The notes beneath the pieces are model-generated. The model made no database searches, was not told the origin of the DNA, and worked only from the letters and a program-made list of their open reading frames with translations. Below, one piece after another: positions 43,447-51,312 of a DNA stretch of 64,000 bases (its first letter is position 1; each line of letters opens with the position of its first letter). Made by a program: the position numbers and the translations under genes. This DNA is from Hymenobacter canadensis (GTDB lineage: Bacteria; Bacteroidota; Bacteroidia; Cytophagales; Hymenobacteraceae), in assembly GCF_027359925.1 (NCBI RefSeq), contig NZ_CP114767.1, positions 992,001 to 1,056,000 on the forward strand, given 5' to 3'.

Positions 43447-45024
43447 ATGCCCGACTTTCTGCGCGAAACTCACCTAACCCAGCTCACCGAATCGCCGGTC
43501 TGGGACGTGCTCATCATCGGGGGCGGCGCTACGGGGCTGGGCGTGGCCGTGGATGCTGCCAGCCGCGGCTACCGAACCCTGCTGCTGGAGCGCACCGATT
43601 TTGCCCAGGGCACCAGCAGCCGCAGCACCAAGCTGGTGCACGGCGGCGTGCGCTACCTGGCGCAGGGCCAGGTAGGGTTGGTGCGCGAAGCGTTGCGCGA
43701 GCGGGCCCGGCTGCTGCACAACGCGCCCCACCTGGCGCACCGGCAGGCCTTCATCATTCCGTGCTACCGGTGGTGGGAGCGGCCCTGGTACCTGCTGGGC
43801 CTGAAGCTCTACGACCTGCTGGCCGGGCGCCGCGGTATCGGTGGGGCCCGGGCGCTGAACGCTGCCGAAACTGCTCAACACCTGCCGGGCGTGCAGCCCT
43901 CGGGCCTGCGCGGCGGCGTCCGCTACTTCGACGGGCAGTTCGACGATGCCCGCCTGGCCCTCACGCTGGCCCGCACCGCCGCCGACCACGGCGCGACGGT
44001 GCTCAACTACATGGCCATAACCGCGCTGCAGAAAGACAGCGCCGGCCGCGTGTGCGGCGCCACTGCCCACGACCAGGAAACCGGCCGTGCCTACGCCCTG
44101 CGGGCCAAAGTAGTGGTGAATGCCACCGGCGTGTTCGTGGACGAAGTGCTGCGCCTCGACACGCCCGCCGCCGCGCCACTGGTGCGCCCCAGCCAGGGCG
44201 TGCACGTGGTGCTGCCCGCCGACTTTCTGCCCGGCCCCGAAGCGCTGATGATTCCGCAGACGCCCGACGGCCGGGTGCTGTTTGCGGTGCCGTGGCTGGG
44301 CCGGGTGGTGGTGGGCACCACCGATACGCTGGTGCCGCAGGCCACCGCCGAGCCCCGCGCCCAGGCCGAAGAAATACGCTTCATCCTCGAAACGGCCGGC
44401 CGCTACCTCACGCGCCCGCCACACCTGAGCGACGTGCTCAGCACTTGGGCCGGCCTGCGCCCGCTGGCCGCGTCGGCGCAGGCCGGGGCCGCCACCAAGG
44501 AAATTTCGCGCAGCCACAAGCTGCTGGTAGCGGCTTCTGGCATGCTCACCATCACGGGGGGCAAATGGACCACCTACCGCCAGATGGCCGAAGACGTAGT
44601 GGACCGCGCCCAACAGCTCGCAGCCTTGGACACAGTGCCCTGCCGCACCGCCGCGCTTCCCCTGCATGGCGCAGGCCCGGTGCCGTCCGGCCCCGCCACC
44701 GCGCTGGCCGCGTACGGCTCCGACGCTCCTGCGCTGCAGCAATTGCTGGTCGAAAATCCCGCTTGGGCGGCGCTAGTAGCGCCCGGCTTCCCCTATGTAT
44801 GGGCAGAAGTAGTGTGGGCCGCCCGCCACGAAATGGCACGCACCGTAGCCGACGTGCTGGCCCGGCGTCTGCGGCTGCTGTTTCTGGATGCCGCCGCGGC
44901 CGAAGCGGCAGCGCCAGCCGTAGCGCAGCTGCTTGCCACCGAGTTGGGGCATTCCGAAGTCTGGGAGCAGCAGCAGATAGCAGAGTTCAGGGAGCTGGCG
45001 GCTGGGTACCTAAGTCAGGGCTAA
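43447..45024 (+). CDS. glpD: Aerobic glycerol-3-phosphate dehydrogenase
   Basis: 525 residues. The FAD motif VLIIGGGATGLGVAVDAASRG is at about 19-39. Other features are LLLERTDFAQGTSSRSTKLVHGGVRYL (the GlpD signature), FDGQFDDARLAL, VVNATGVFVDEVL, and a C-terminal DAO_C domain with TGGKWTTYRQMAEDVV. It oxidises sn-glycerol 3-phosphate to dihydroxyacetone phosphate at the membrane, passing electrons to quinone. ATG at 43447 is chosen; the frame is open 18 codons upstream but those overlap the acs terminator. No glpF or glpK lies nearby. Confidence 0.93.
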   Translation: MPDFLRETHLTQLTESPVWDVLIIGGGATGLGVAVDAASRGYRTLLLERTDFAQGTSSRSTKLVHGGVRYLAQGQVGLVREALRERARLLHNAPHLAHRQAFIIPCYRWWERPWYLLGLKLYDLLAGRRGIGGARALNAAETAQHLPGVQPSGLRGGVRYFDGQFDDARLALTLARTAADHGATVLNYMAITALQKDSAGRVCGATAHDQETGRAYALRAKVVVNATGVFVDEVLRLDTPAAAPLVRPSQGVHVVLPADFLPGPEALMIPQTPDGRVLFAVPWLGRVVVGTTDTLVPQATAEPRAQAEEIRFILETAGRYLTRPPHLSDVLSTWAGLRPLAASAQAGAATKEISRSHKLLVAASGMLTITGGKWTTYRQMAEDVVDRAQQLAALDTVPCRTAALPLHGAGPVPSGPATALAAYGSDAPALQQLLVENPAWAALVAPGFPYVWAEVVWAARHEMARTVADVLARRLRLLFLDAAAAEAAAPAVAQLLATELGHSEVWEQQQIAEFRELAAGYLSQG

Positions 45025-45030
45025 AATTCA

Positions 45031-45072
45031 AAAGCTCGTTTCCCACTTATGAAAAGAGGGAAACGAGCTTTA
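45031..45072 (+). terminator. Terminator of glpD
   Basis: AAAGCTCGTTTCCC and GGGAAACGAGCTTT form a perfect 14-bp stem across a 13-base loop, just after the stop codon. The following T-tract is minimal. Confidence 0.65.
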
Positions 45073-45111
45073 GGAAACTGTCGAAATTGACACGAGGGGT
45101 AATCGGACAGC

Positions 45112-45187
45112 TGTAGAGACGCAATATTTTGCGTCTTGGCATTGAACGATTCGCACGCGAGGAGACGCAAAATATTGCGTCTCTACA
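45112..45187. repeat. Inverted pair of GAGACGCAATATT palindromes (family B)
   Basis: The left unit TGTAGAGACGCAATATTTTG and an inverted right unit at 45162-45187 flank a 25-bp spacer. Each unit is itself a palindrome (GAGACGCAA/TTGCGTCTC). The right unit contains the stop codon of the fumarylacetoacetase gene. Confidence 0.9.
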
Positions 45188-46466
45188 CCACCGGGGCCGG
45201 CAGCACTTTGCCCGTCACCTCGCCGAAGCCGATGCGCAGGCCGTCTTTTTCGCAGTAGCCGCGCATGGTCACAGTGTCGCCGTCGAGCAGGAACTTGCGT
45301 TCCGAGCCGTCGGCCAGGGGCAGGGGGCGGGTGCCGCGCCAGGCCAGCTCCAGCATCGAGCCCAGCGAGTCGGGCGTGGCGCCCGAGATGGTGCCCGAGG
45401 CGTACAGGTCGCCGACCTGCAGGTTGCAGCCGTTGGAGGCCTGGTGGGTGAGCTGCTGGGCCATGCTCCAGTACATGAGCCCGAAGTTGGAGCGCGAAAT
45501 GGTGGTGGTGGGGCCGTTTTCGGGCTGCAGCTCCACTTCCAGGTTCACGTCGAAGTTGTGCTTGTCCAGCTGGCGCAGATACAGCAGCGGCTCCGGCTCC
45601 TGCACGGGCCCGGCCACCCGGAACGGCTCCAGCGCGTCCAGCGTCACCACCCACGCCGACATGCTGCTGCCGAAGCTCTTGCCCAGAAATGGCCCCAGTG
45701 GCACGTACTCCCAGCTCTGAATGTCGCGCGCGCTCCAGTCGTTGAACAGCACCAGCCCGAAGATATGGTCCTCGGCGTGCTGAATCGGCACGGTGTCGCC
45801 AAGCTGCGTGCCCTGGCCCACGATGAAGCCTACTTCCAGCTCGAAATCCAGCTGCTGCGACGGCCCGAAGGTGGGGGCGGCGGCATCGGGGGCCTTGCGC
45901 TGGCCGTTGGGCCGGCGGATATCGGTGCCGCTCACCACGATGCTGCTAGCCCGGCCGTGGTAGCCGATGGGAATATGGCGCCAGTTGGGCAGCAGGGCGT
46001 TGGCCGGGTCGCGGAACATGATGCCCACGTTGGTGGCGTGTTCGATGCTGCTGTAAAAATCGGTGTAGTTGTGGGACTTCACGGGGCGCAGCATTTGCAC
46101 CTCCGTCTGGCGCAGCAGGCACTCGCGCATCACCTCATCCGAGCGCAGCGCGGTACTGTCGTGGCGCAGCAGCTCCGAGACGCGCTGGCGCACGGCCCGC
46201 CACGCTGGCCGGCCCAGGGCAATGAACTGGTTGAGCGAGCGGCGGCGGAACACCTTGGGCATCTTCGCGCCCAGCTCCAGGTCCTCGAAAAAGCCGAACT
46301 GCGCCACGGCGTACAGATCCAGTACGTACTCGCCGATGGCCACGCCCAGCCGCGGCCCGCGCTCCTCCGTCTCGAACACGCCGAAGGGCAGGTTCTGAAT
46401 GGGAAAGTCGCTGCCGGGGGCAATATCAATCCAGGAGTGCAGGGAAGGGTCGTTGGGGTTAGCCAT
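45183..46466 (-). CDS. fahA: Fumarylacetoacetase
   Basis: 427 residues. The N-terminal SH3-like domain begins SWIDIAPGSDFPIQNLPFGV. The catalytic domain shows SHNYTDFYSSIEHATNVGIMFR, RHIPIGYHGRASSIVVSG, LDFELEVGFIVG, FGLVLFNDWSARDIQSWEYV and LGPFLGKSFGSS, which hold the metal-binding Asp/Glu residues and active-site His. It cleaves fumarylacetoacetate to fumarate and acetoacetate in tyrosine/phenylalanine degradation. The product acetoacetate may feed the nearby acyl-CoA enzymes, but no other tyrosine-pathway gene is adjacent. The TAG stop lies in a palindromic repeat (TGTAGAGACGC), and a near-consensus TACCTTTA -7 element is upstream at about 46493. Confidence 0.95.
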   Translation of the reverse strand: MANPNDPSLHSWIDIAPGSDFPIQNLPFGVFETEERGPRLGVAIGEYVLDLYAVAQFGFFEDLELGAKMPKVFRRRSLNQFIALGRPAWRAVRQRVSELLRHDSTALRSDEVMRECLLRQTEVQMLRPVKSHNYTDFYSSIEHATNVGIMFRDPANALLPNWRHIPIGYHGRASSIVVSGTDIRRPNGQRKAPDAAAPTFGPSQQLDFELEVGFIVGQGTQLGDTVPIQHAEDHIFGLVLFNDWSARDIQSWEYVPLGPFLGKSFGSSMSAWVVTLDALEPFRVAGPVQEPEPLLYLRQLDKHNFDVNLEVELQPENGPTTTISRSNFGLMYWSMAQQLTHQASNGCNLQVGDLYASGTISGATPDSLGSMLELAWRGTRPLPLADGSERKFLLDGDTVTMRGYCEKDGLRIGFGEVTGKVLPAPVV

Positions 46467-46630
46467 TCGGTCGATAGTTGGTGGTAGGAGCGGTAAAGGT
46501 AACGGGGCCGGCGGAATGCGGCTAACGGGCGGTGAAAGGCCTGAAATACTGGGCAGCCGCTATCTTGTGTCGTAGCTCCCGCCGCATATTGCCACACTGG
46601 AACGACGACGCAATAACTTCCGCACGCGGC

Positions 46631-46665
46631 AGCCGGCCCGACGGGCTCAGTCCACCGGACCGGTA
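46631..46665. repeat. Possible decayed copy of palindrome family C
   Basis: GCCGGCCCGACGGGCTCAG followed by CCGGACCGGTACGCG resembles one arm of the inverted repeat at 21085-21130. It lies in the 284-bp gap before the AT-rich gene, which otherwise shows nothing recognisable. Confidence 0.35.
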
Positions 46666-46750
46666 CGCGGTTCGAAAAACGGCTATAATAGAGTTGAAAT
46701 GATAAAATGCTCCACTGTACGATAAATTGCCATCACTGTAATCCAATCAC

Positions 46751-47293
46751 ATGAAAATTAGAAAGCAAATAATCACGACAATATTTTTCATAGTCTATCT
46801 TCTGACGGTTTTACTTACCGATTTTTCACTGACAGGTTTCTGGACTGATGTGATTTTTTCAATTCTGCTTTCTGTATTCGCGTTAAGATTAGGTTTTAAA
46901 AACGAGACAGATAACCGGTTTTTAACACAGGTGCTAAGAGGGAGTAATATTATCTGTTCACTGATTGTATTTGGGTTAGTAGTACTTAATGCTATCAATC
47001 CATATTCACTGGATACATTAAAAATCCGAAGTTTCTACTTTCAATCGGTTGATGAACGGCTATTCAACGCTTACTTCAAACCCGTAGGTGCTTATTCAGG
47101 CGGATATGGTAATTTTTGGATTACAGAGACTCCCAAATATTTTCCAGTAGTTGAACAGCGTGTTTTCTGGGACAGGACAGTTGACCACGACTTTAATGAC
47201 GATTTATATGATGGTGAGCCCATAGATAATTTTGAAGTCGTTAGGGATTATATAAACGAAGAGGTGATTAATAAACACAACGTGCCAAAATAA
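46751..47293 (+). CDS. AT-rich orphan membrane protein of unknown function
   Basis: 180 residues. Three hydrophobic helices occupy residues about 8-28, 33-47 and 68-85, followed by a hydrophilic, aromatic and acidic C-terminal domain (FNDDLYDGEPIDNFEVVRDY). No family recognised. Its base composition is strikingly AT-rich compared with every neighbour (Lys/Ile/Asn/Phe-rich codons, AAA/ATT preference), pointing to recent acquisition from a low-GC donor. It is transcribed alone, convergent with the NifU-type gene. Confidence 0.65.
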   Translation: MKIRKQIITTIFFIVYLLTVLLTDFSLTGFWTDVIFSILLSVFALRLGFKNETDNRFLTQVLRGSNIICSLIVFGLVVLNAINPYSLDTLKIRSFYFQSVDERLFNAYFKPVGAYSGGYGNFWITETPKYFPVVEQRVFWDRTVDHDFNDDLYDGEPIDNFEVVRDYINEEVINKHNVPK

Positions 47294-47356
47294 AAAAGTG
47301 ATGACGCAGACTGTAGACTATTGGTTTACACCCACTCGTGCCAATTCCCAAAAACC

Positions 47357-47403
47357 CACAGCGCCCCGCCCCAACCGAAAAACCGGCAGGAGCGGGGCGC
47401 TGC
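47357..47403 (-). terminator. Terminator of the NifU-type gene
   Basis: CAGCGCCCCGC pairs with GCGGGGCGCTG; on the minus strand the hairpin is followed by TGGGTTTTTGG. It may also stop the convergent AT-rich gene. Confidence 0.65.
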
Positions 47404-47424
47404 TGTGTTACTTAAGAAACGAAC

Positions 47425-47721
47425 CTACCGGACCTGGCCGGCGGGCTGCTCACTCATGGGCGTGACGTTGATGGCCTCCACGGCGCGGATTTCGGGCACG
47501 GCCTTCTTCACCGATTCCTCCACGCCGGCTTTCAGCGTCATCGGCGACATGGGACAGGTGCCGCAGGCGCCGAGCAGCTCCAGGCGCAGCACCATGTCGT
47601 CGGTAATTTCCAGCACGCGCACGTTGCCTCCGTCGGCGGCCAGGTAGGGCCGGATGCTGTCCAGCGCCTGTTCGATGCGGGGCAGGAGCGGATGGGTTTC
47701 CACGGCGGGCGATACGGTCAT
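47425..47721 (-). CDS. NifU C-terminal-domain Fe-S scaffold protein
   Basis: 98 residues consisting of one NifU_C/Nfu domain: RIEQALDSIRPYLAADGGNV, then the cluster-binding motif LGACGTCPMSPMTLKAGVEES. The CGTC pair coordinates a [4Fe-4S] cluster for delivery to apoproteins. It is the small Nfu type without an IscU domain. ATG at 47721 is chosen because a TACCTTTG element lies 69 bp upstream and family proteins start here. The mrp-type gene upstream on the same strand is functionally related. Confidence 0.9.
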   Translation of the reverse strand: MTVSPAVETHPLLPRIEQALDSIRPYLAADGGNVRVLEITDDMVLRLELLGACGTCPMSPMTLKAGVEESVKKAVPEIRAVEAINVTPMSEQPAGQVR

Positions 47722-47789
47722 AACGGGGATTTCACGGGTTTTACGCTGGCTGGGCGGCAAAGAGCCCGCCAGCGTCGGCAATACGAAAG

Positions 47790-47797
47790 CAAAGGTA
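47790..47797 (-). promoter_or_regulatory. -7 element TACCTTTG for the NifU-type gene
   Basis: TACCTTTG on the minus strand matches TAnnTTTG, 69 bp before the ATG at 47721. It lies between that gene and a family F palindrome pair. Confidence 0.45.
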
Positions 47798-47857
47798 GAA
47801 CATTCATCCGACGCTACAGTAAACCGGCCGGAGCGGGGAGAAGTTCAGGGGAAACGC

Positions 47858-47939
47858 AGGCCCCAGGGCTGAAGCCCTGGGCTACGCAGCGAAAAACAAG
47901 GAGCCCGCTGATTAGCCCAGGGCTTCAGCCCTGGGGCCT
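47858..47939. repeat. Inverted pair of CCCAGGGCTTCAGCCCTGGG palindromes (family F)
   Basis: 27-bp perfect arms at 47858-47884 and 47913-47939 flank a 28-bp spacer. Each arm is itself nearly palindromic around CCCAGGGCTGAAGCCCTGGG. It occupies the gap between the mrp and NifU-type genes. Confidence 0.92.
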
Positions 47940-47948
47940 AGGGCTCGG

Positions 47949-49052
47949 CTACGACTTCATCTCTACGATGTTCGTTTTCGGCGCTACGGCGTTGCGGATG
48001 CTGACCTGGCGGGCCAGCTCCTCGGCCAGCTGCGCGAATACGGCGGCGGCCGGCGTGCCTTCCTGCAGGATGGCGGGCGTGCCCTGGTCGCCGTTTTCGC
48101 GGATGCTCTGCACCAGCGGAATCTGGCCCAGCAGCGGCACCTCGTGCTTTTCAGCCAGCGACTTGCCGCCGCCTTCGCCGAAGATGAAGTACTTGTTGTC
48201 GGGCAGCTCGGCGGGCGTAAACCACGCCATGTTCTCCACGATGCCCAGCACCGGCACGTTGATTTGCGGCAGGCGGAACATCTGCAGACCCTTCTCGGCG
48301 TCGGCCAGGGCTACTTTCTGCGGGGTGGTCACGATGAGCGAGCCGGTGACGGGCACCGTCTGCACCATGGTGAGGTGGATGTCGGACGTTCCGGGGGGCA
48401 TGTCGAGCAGCAGGTAGTCCAGCTCGCCCCAGTCCACTTCCGTGATGAACTGCTTGAGGGCCGAGGAGGCCATCGGGCCGCGCCACACAATGGCCGACTC
48501 GGCCGGGGCCAGGAAGCCGATGCTCATCAGCTTCACGCCGTGGGCCACGATGGGCTGGATGAGGTTTTTGCCATCGGGGCCCTGGAAGACGTGGGGCCGC
48601 TCGTCCATCACGCCGAACATGAGGGGCATGCTGGGGCCGCTGATATCGGCATCCACGAGGCCCACTTTGGCGCCGGTTTTGGCCAGCGCAATGGCCAGGT
48701 TGGCCGTGACGGTGCTTTTGCCCACGCCGCCCTTGCCCGAAGCAATGGCAATGATGTTCTTTACGCCGGGCAGCAGGTCGCGGTTCTGGCGCATGGTGGT
48801 CACACGCGAGGTCATCACAATCACCACTTCGGCGTCCTTGTCCACCATGGTGTGGATGGCCCGCTCACAGGCGTCGTGGATGAGCTGTTTGAGGGGGCAG
48901 GCGGGCGTGGTGAGCACGACGGTGAACGACACGCGGCGGCCGTCAATCTGCACGTCCTCAATCATGTTGAGCGTCACGAGGTCCTTGCCCAGGTCGGGCT
49001 CCTCCACGTAGCTCAGGGCCTTGAGGACGGCTTCTTTGGTAATGGGTTCCAT
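47949..49052 (-). CDS. apbC: Mrp/ApbC-type iron-sulfur cluster carrier ATPase
   Basis: 367 residues: an N-terminal MIP18/DUF59 domain (about 1-95; VEEPDLGKDLVTLNMIEDV and TTPACPLKQ) and a P-loop ATPase with deviant Walker A ASGKGGVGKSTVTANLA, VGLVDADISGPSMP, LLLDMPPGTSDIHLTM and GIVENMAWF. Mrp/Nbp35 proteins bind and transfer Fe-S clusters. The usual CPxC pair after ENM is absent (WFTPAELPDNKYFIFGEGGG); other Bacteroidota homologues share this as I recall. It is followed on the same strand by a NifU-type gene. A TATCTTTG promoter element lies upstream. Confidence 0.9.
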   Translation of the reverse strand: MEPITKEAVLKALSYVEEPDLGKDLVTLNMIEDVQIDGRRVSFTVVLTTPACPLKQLIHDACERAIHTMVDKDAEVVIVMTSRVTTMRQNRDLLPGVKNIIAIASGKGGVGKSTVTANLAIALAKTGAKVGLVDADISGPSMPLMFGVMDERPHVFQGPDGKNLIQPIVAHGVKLMSIGFLAPAESAIVWRGPMASSALKQFITEVDWGELDYLLLDMPPGTSDIHLTMVQTVPVTGSLIVTTPQKVALADAEKGLQMFRLPQINVPVLGIVENMAWFTPAELPDNKYFIFGEGGGKSLAEKHEVPLLGQIPLVQSIRENGDQGTPAILQEGTPAAAVFAQLAEELARQVSIRNAVAPKTNIVEMKS

Positions 49053-49086
49053 TTATAGTCAGCGAAGAAAGTGCGGATGCAAAGCG

Positions 49087-49094
49087 CAAAGATA
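49087..49094 (-). promoter_or_regulatory. -7 element TATCTTTG for the Mrp-type gene
   Basis: TATCTTTG on the minus strand matches TAnnTTTG, 34 bp upstream of the ATG at 49052. Confidence 0.5.
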
Positions 49095-49134
49095 ACCCGG
49101 AAACCGGGGCGGCGGTTGCGCAACATTGTTCCCA

Positions 49135-49440
49135 TAGAACGTCATTCCAAGCATGTGGCGCATTGAGCCAGCGACGAGGAATCTCGCGTGCTGACGTTGA
49201 GCTGGTCTGAACGATGTAGAGACGCAATATTTTGCGTCTCGTCGTTGCTGACGTTGTTTAAGTGACGCGGTTCCGGTCGTTCAACGACGAGACGCGAAGT
49301 GTCGCGTCTCTACATCGTTCCTACGAACCCAGAGTCAGCAACGACGAGACGCAAAATATTGCGTCTCTACACCGTTCCCACGGCCAAAACATCAGCACGC
49401 GAGATTCCTCGTGCTGCTCGGAATGACGTTCTATTGGAAC
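49135..49440. repeat. Composite nested palindrome: family A arms enclosing three family B units
   Basis: The 392-bp gap 49053-49444 is almost entirely repeat. Outer family A arms (AACGTCATTCC at 49139 and GGAATGACGTT near 49430) enclose GAATCTCGCGTGCTGA and TCAGCACGCGAGATTCC. Between them lie three family B units: 49215-49252 (+), 49281-49316 (-) and 49335-49373 (-). The middle unit carries GAGACGCGA/TCGCGTCTC instead of GAGACGCAA/TTGCGTCTC. No gene is present. Confidence 0.9.
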
Positions 49441-49444
49441 ACCA

Positions 49445-50143
49445 TTACAGCCCGAACTGGGCCAGCAGGGGTTCTTTGTGCTGCTTACCGATGGGCAGCT
49501 TTTCGGGCAGGTCGTAGAGCTCAACTTCGTTGCCGCTGATGGCCCGGATGGCGTCGAGGCGCACGATGTAGGACTTCTGGATGCGGATGAAGCGGCTGGG
49601 TGGCAGCTGGTCTTCCACGCGGCTCATGCGCAGGTAGGTGATGATCATCTGGTTTTTGAGCACGATGCGGATGTAGTCCTTCATGCCCTCGATGTAGTAG
49701 ATTTCCTCGAACAGCACCCGGCGCAGGGAGTGTCCCTCCTTCACGAACAGAAACTGCGGCGCGGCTGCCACCGGGGCGGCCGGGCGGCTGCCCACCACGG
49801 CCAGCGCCTTGTTCACGGCCTTCATAAAGCGCGGAAACGACACGGGCTTCACCACGTAATCGAGGGCGTCGAGCTCGTAGCCTTCCAGCGCGTGGTGGGG
49901 CGAGGCCGTCACGAAGATGACGTAGGGCGGGTTGTGCAGGGACCGAATGAACTCCAGCCCGTTCACCTGGGGCATGTTGATGTCGGAAAACAGCAGGTCG
50001 ATGCGCTGCTGCTGGAGCACCTCCAGGGCCTCGAAGACATGCTCGCAGCTGGCTACCAGGTGCAGGCCGGGCATCTGGGCAATGTAGCCCTGAAGCAGCT
50101 CGCGGGCAAAGGGCTCGTCGTCGATAATCAGGCAGTTAATCAT
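49445..50143 (-). CDS. LytTR-family response regulator
   Basis: 232 residues. Receiver domain with IIDDEP near 6-11, Asp54 in LFSDINMPQVNG and Lys in VVKPVSF; C-terminal LytTR domain (about 130-232: FLFVKEGHSLRRVLFEEIYYIEGMKDYIRI, RFIRIQKSYIVRLDAI). It is the AlgR/LytR type that binds paired sites in target promoters. Its start overlaps the end of the kinase gene by 4 bp, so the pair is translationally coupled. A large nested palindrome lies directly after the stop codon. Confidence 0.93.
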   Translation of the reverse strand: MINCLIIDDEPFARELLQGYIAQMPGLHLVASCEHVFEALEVLQQQRIDLLFSDINMPQVNGLEFIRSLHNPPYVIFVTASPHHALEGYELDALDYVVKPVSFPRFMKAVNKALAVVGSRPAAPVAAAPQFLFVKEGHSLRRVLFEEIYYIEGMKDYIRIVLKNQMIITYLRMSRVEDQLPPSRFIRIQKSYIVRLDAIRAISGNEVELYDLPEKLPIGKQHKEPLLAQFGL

Positions 50144-51312
50144 AGCATTGGGGAGATGGGCAGGAGGGAAGCCGCGGCGGAAACATCGGCGGCGGCCGGG
50201 GCGAGGCGCAGGGCCAGGGTTACGCGGTAGGTATAGGCGTCGGGGTCGTGGGTGAGGTGGAGTTGGTAGTCCTGCAGGGCGTAGTGCAGGGCCAGGCGTT
50301 TCTGCACGTTGGCAATGCCCACGCCGCCCACCTCGCGCCGGGGCGCATCGGGGCTGAAGCTGTTGCGGACCTCGAACTGCAGCCAGCCATCGGCGGCCGT
50401 GAGGGAAATGGCCACCCAGGAAGCATCGAGGCTGCTATCCACGCCGTGCTTGAAGGCGTTTTCCACGAAGGGGAAGAACAGCAGGGGCGTGACGCGGTAG
50501 GCCTCCAGCGGGCCGGTTTGCTGGTAGTCGATGCGCACTTTCTGGCCGTAGCGCAGGCGCTCCAGCTGCAGGTAGGCCGCCAGAAACTCCACCTCCCGTG
50601 CCAGCGGCACCAGCGCCGCATCCGACTCAAACACCGTGTAGTGCAGCAGCCGGGTGAGGTGCTGCACCATGTCGGGCGCGCGCTCATCCTGCTTCACCAC
50701 CATCATATACAGGTTGTTGAGGGTGTTGAACAGGAAGTGCGGGTTCACCTGGGCTTTCAGGAAATTCACTTCCAGATGCAGGTTTTCGCGCTCCAGGCGC
50801 AGGCTGTGGTTGCTGCTGCGGAGCAGAAACCGGATGAAGCGCAGCAGAATGGGCGGCACCACCGTCACGGCAAAATCGTTGAGGCCCATGCTCACGCTGC
50901 GCCACGAAAACACCCCGGCCCACAGGCTGCCGTCGAGGAAGCGGTGCGCGTAGCTGTAGAGGTCCGCGGAAATCAGGCCAGCGCGGTCCAGCAGGGCGTA
51001 GCAGGCGTAGGAGCACAGCGCCCAGAAGTAGTAGATGGCCACCAGCCCCAGCCCCGTGAGCAGCCAGCGCCGCCGCAGCAAAACGCGCGGCAGCAGTACC
51101 TCCGAGAAGAAATAGTAGCTGCCGATGGCTGCCACGGCATCCTTCAGCACGAAGCTCCAGGTTACCACCGGCGTCTGGCCGAAGCCGCGGAACACGTAAT
51201 ATTCAAAGCCGATAAACAGCAGCCACCAGGCCGCGTGCCGCAGCACCCGGCCGCCCGGCGTGGCGAAAAACCGGCTGGCGCGGGTGCGGGTATCAGCGAG
51301 CCAGCGGCGCAT
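50140..51312 (-). CDS. LytS-type sensor histidine kinase (active form)
   Basis: 390 residues with four membrane helices in the first 160 residues, a coiled region, then the His_kinase domain with intact His192 in VNPHFLFNTLNNLYM. The ATPase domain keeps the N box LLFFPFVENAFKHG and the Gly-rich VGGVGIANVQKRLALHY. It phosphorylates the LytTR regulator encoded next. Its start overlaps the upstream kinase-like gene by 20 bp, which makes a three-gene translationally linked unit. Confidence 0.92.
   Translation of the reverse strand: MRRWLADTRTRASRFFATPGGRVLRHAAWWLLFIGFEYYVFRGFGQTPVVTWSFVLKDAVAAIGSYYFFSEVLLPRVLLRRRWLLTGLGLVAIYYFWALCSYACYALLDRAGLISADLYSYAHRFLDGSLWAGVFSWRSVSMGLNDFAVTVVPPILLRFIRFLLRSSNHSLRLERENLHLEVNFLKAQVNPHFLFNTLNNLYMMVVKQDERAPDMVQHLTRLLHYTVFESDAALVPLAREVEFLAAYLQLERLRYGQKVRIDYQQTGPLEAYRVTPLLFFPFVENAFKHGVDSSLDASWVAISLTAADGWLQFEVRNSFSPDAPRREVGGVGIANVQKRLALHYALQDYQLHLTHDPDAYTYRVTLALRLAPAAADVSAAASLLPISPML

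Noticed and set aside
49135..49440. Possible CRISPR array from repeated GAGACGCAA units
   Set aside because: Units are in mixed orientation with irregular spacing and are enclosed by inverted arms; this is nested palindromes, not direct repeats with spacers.
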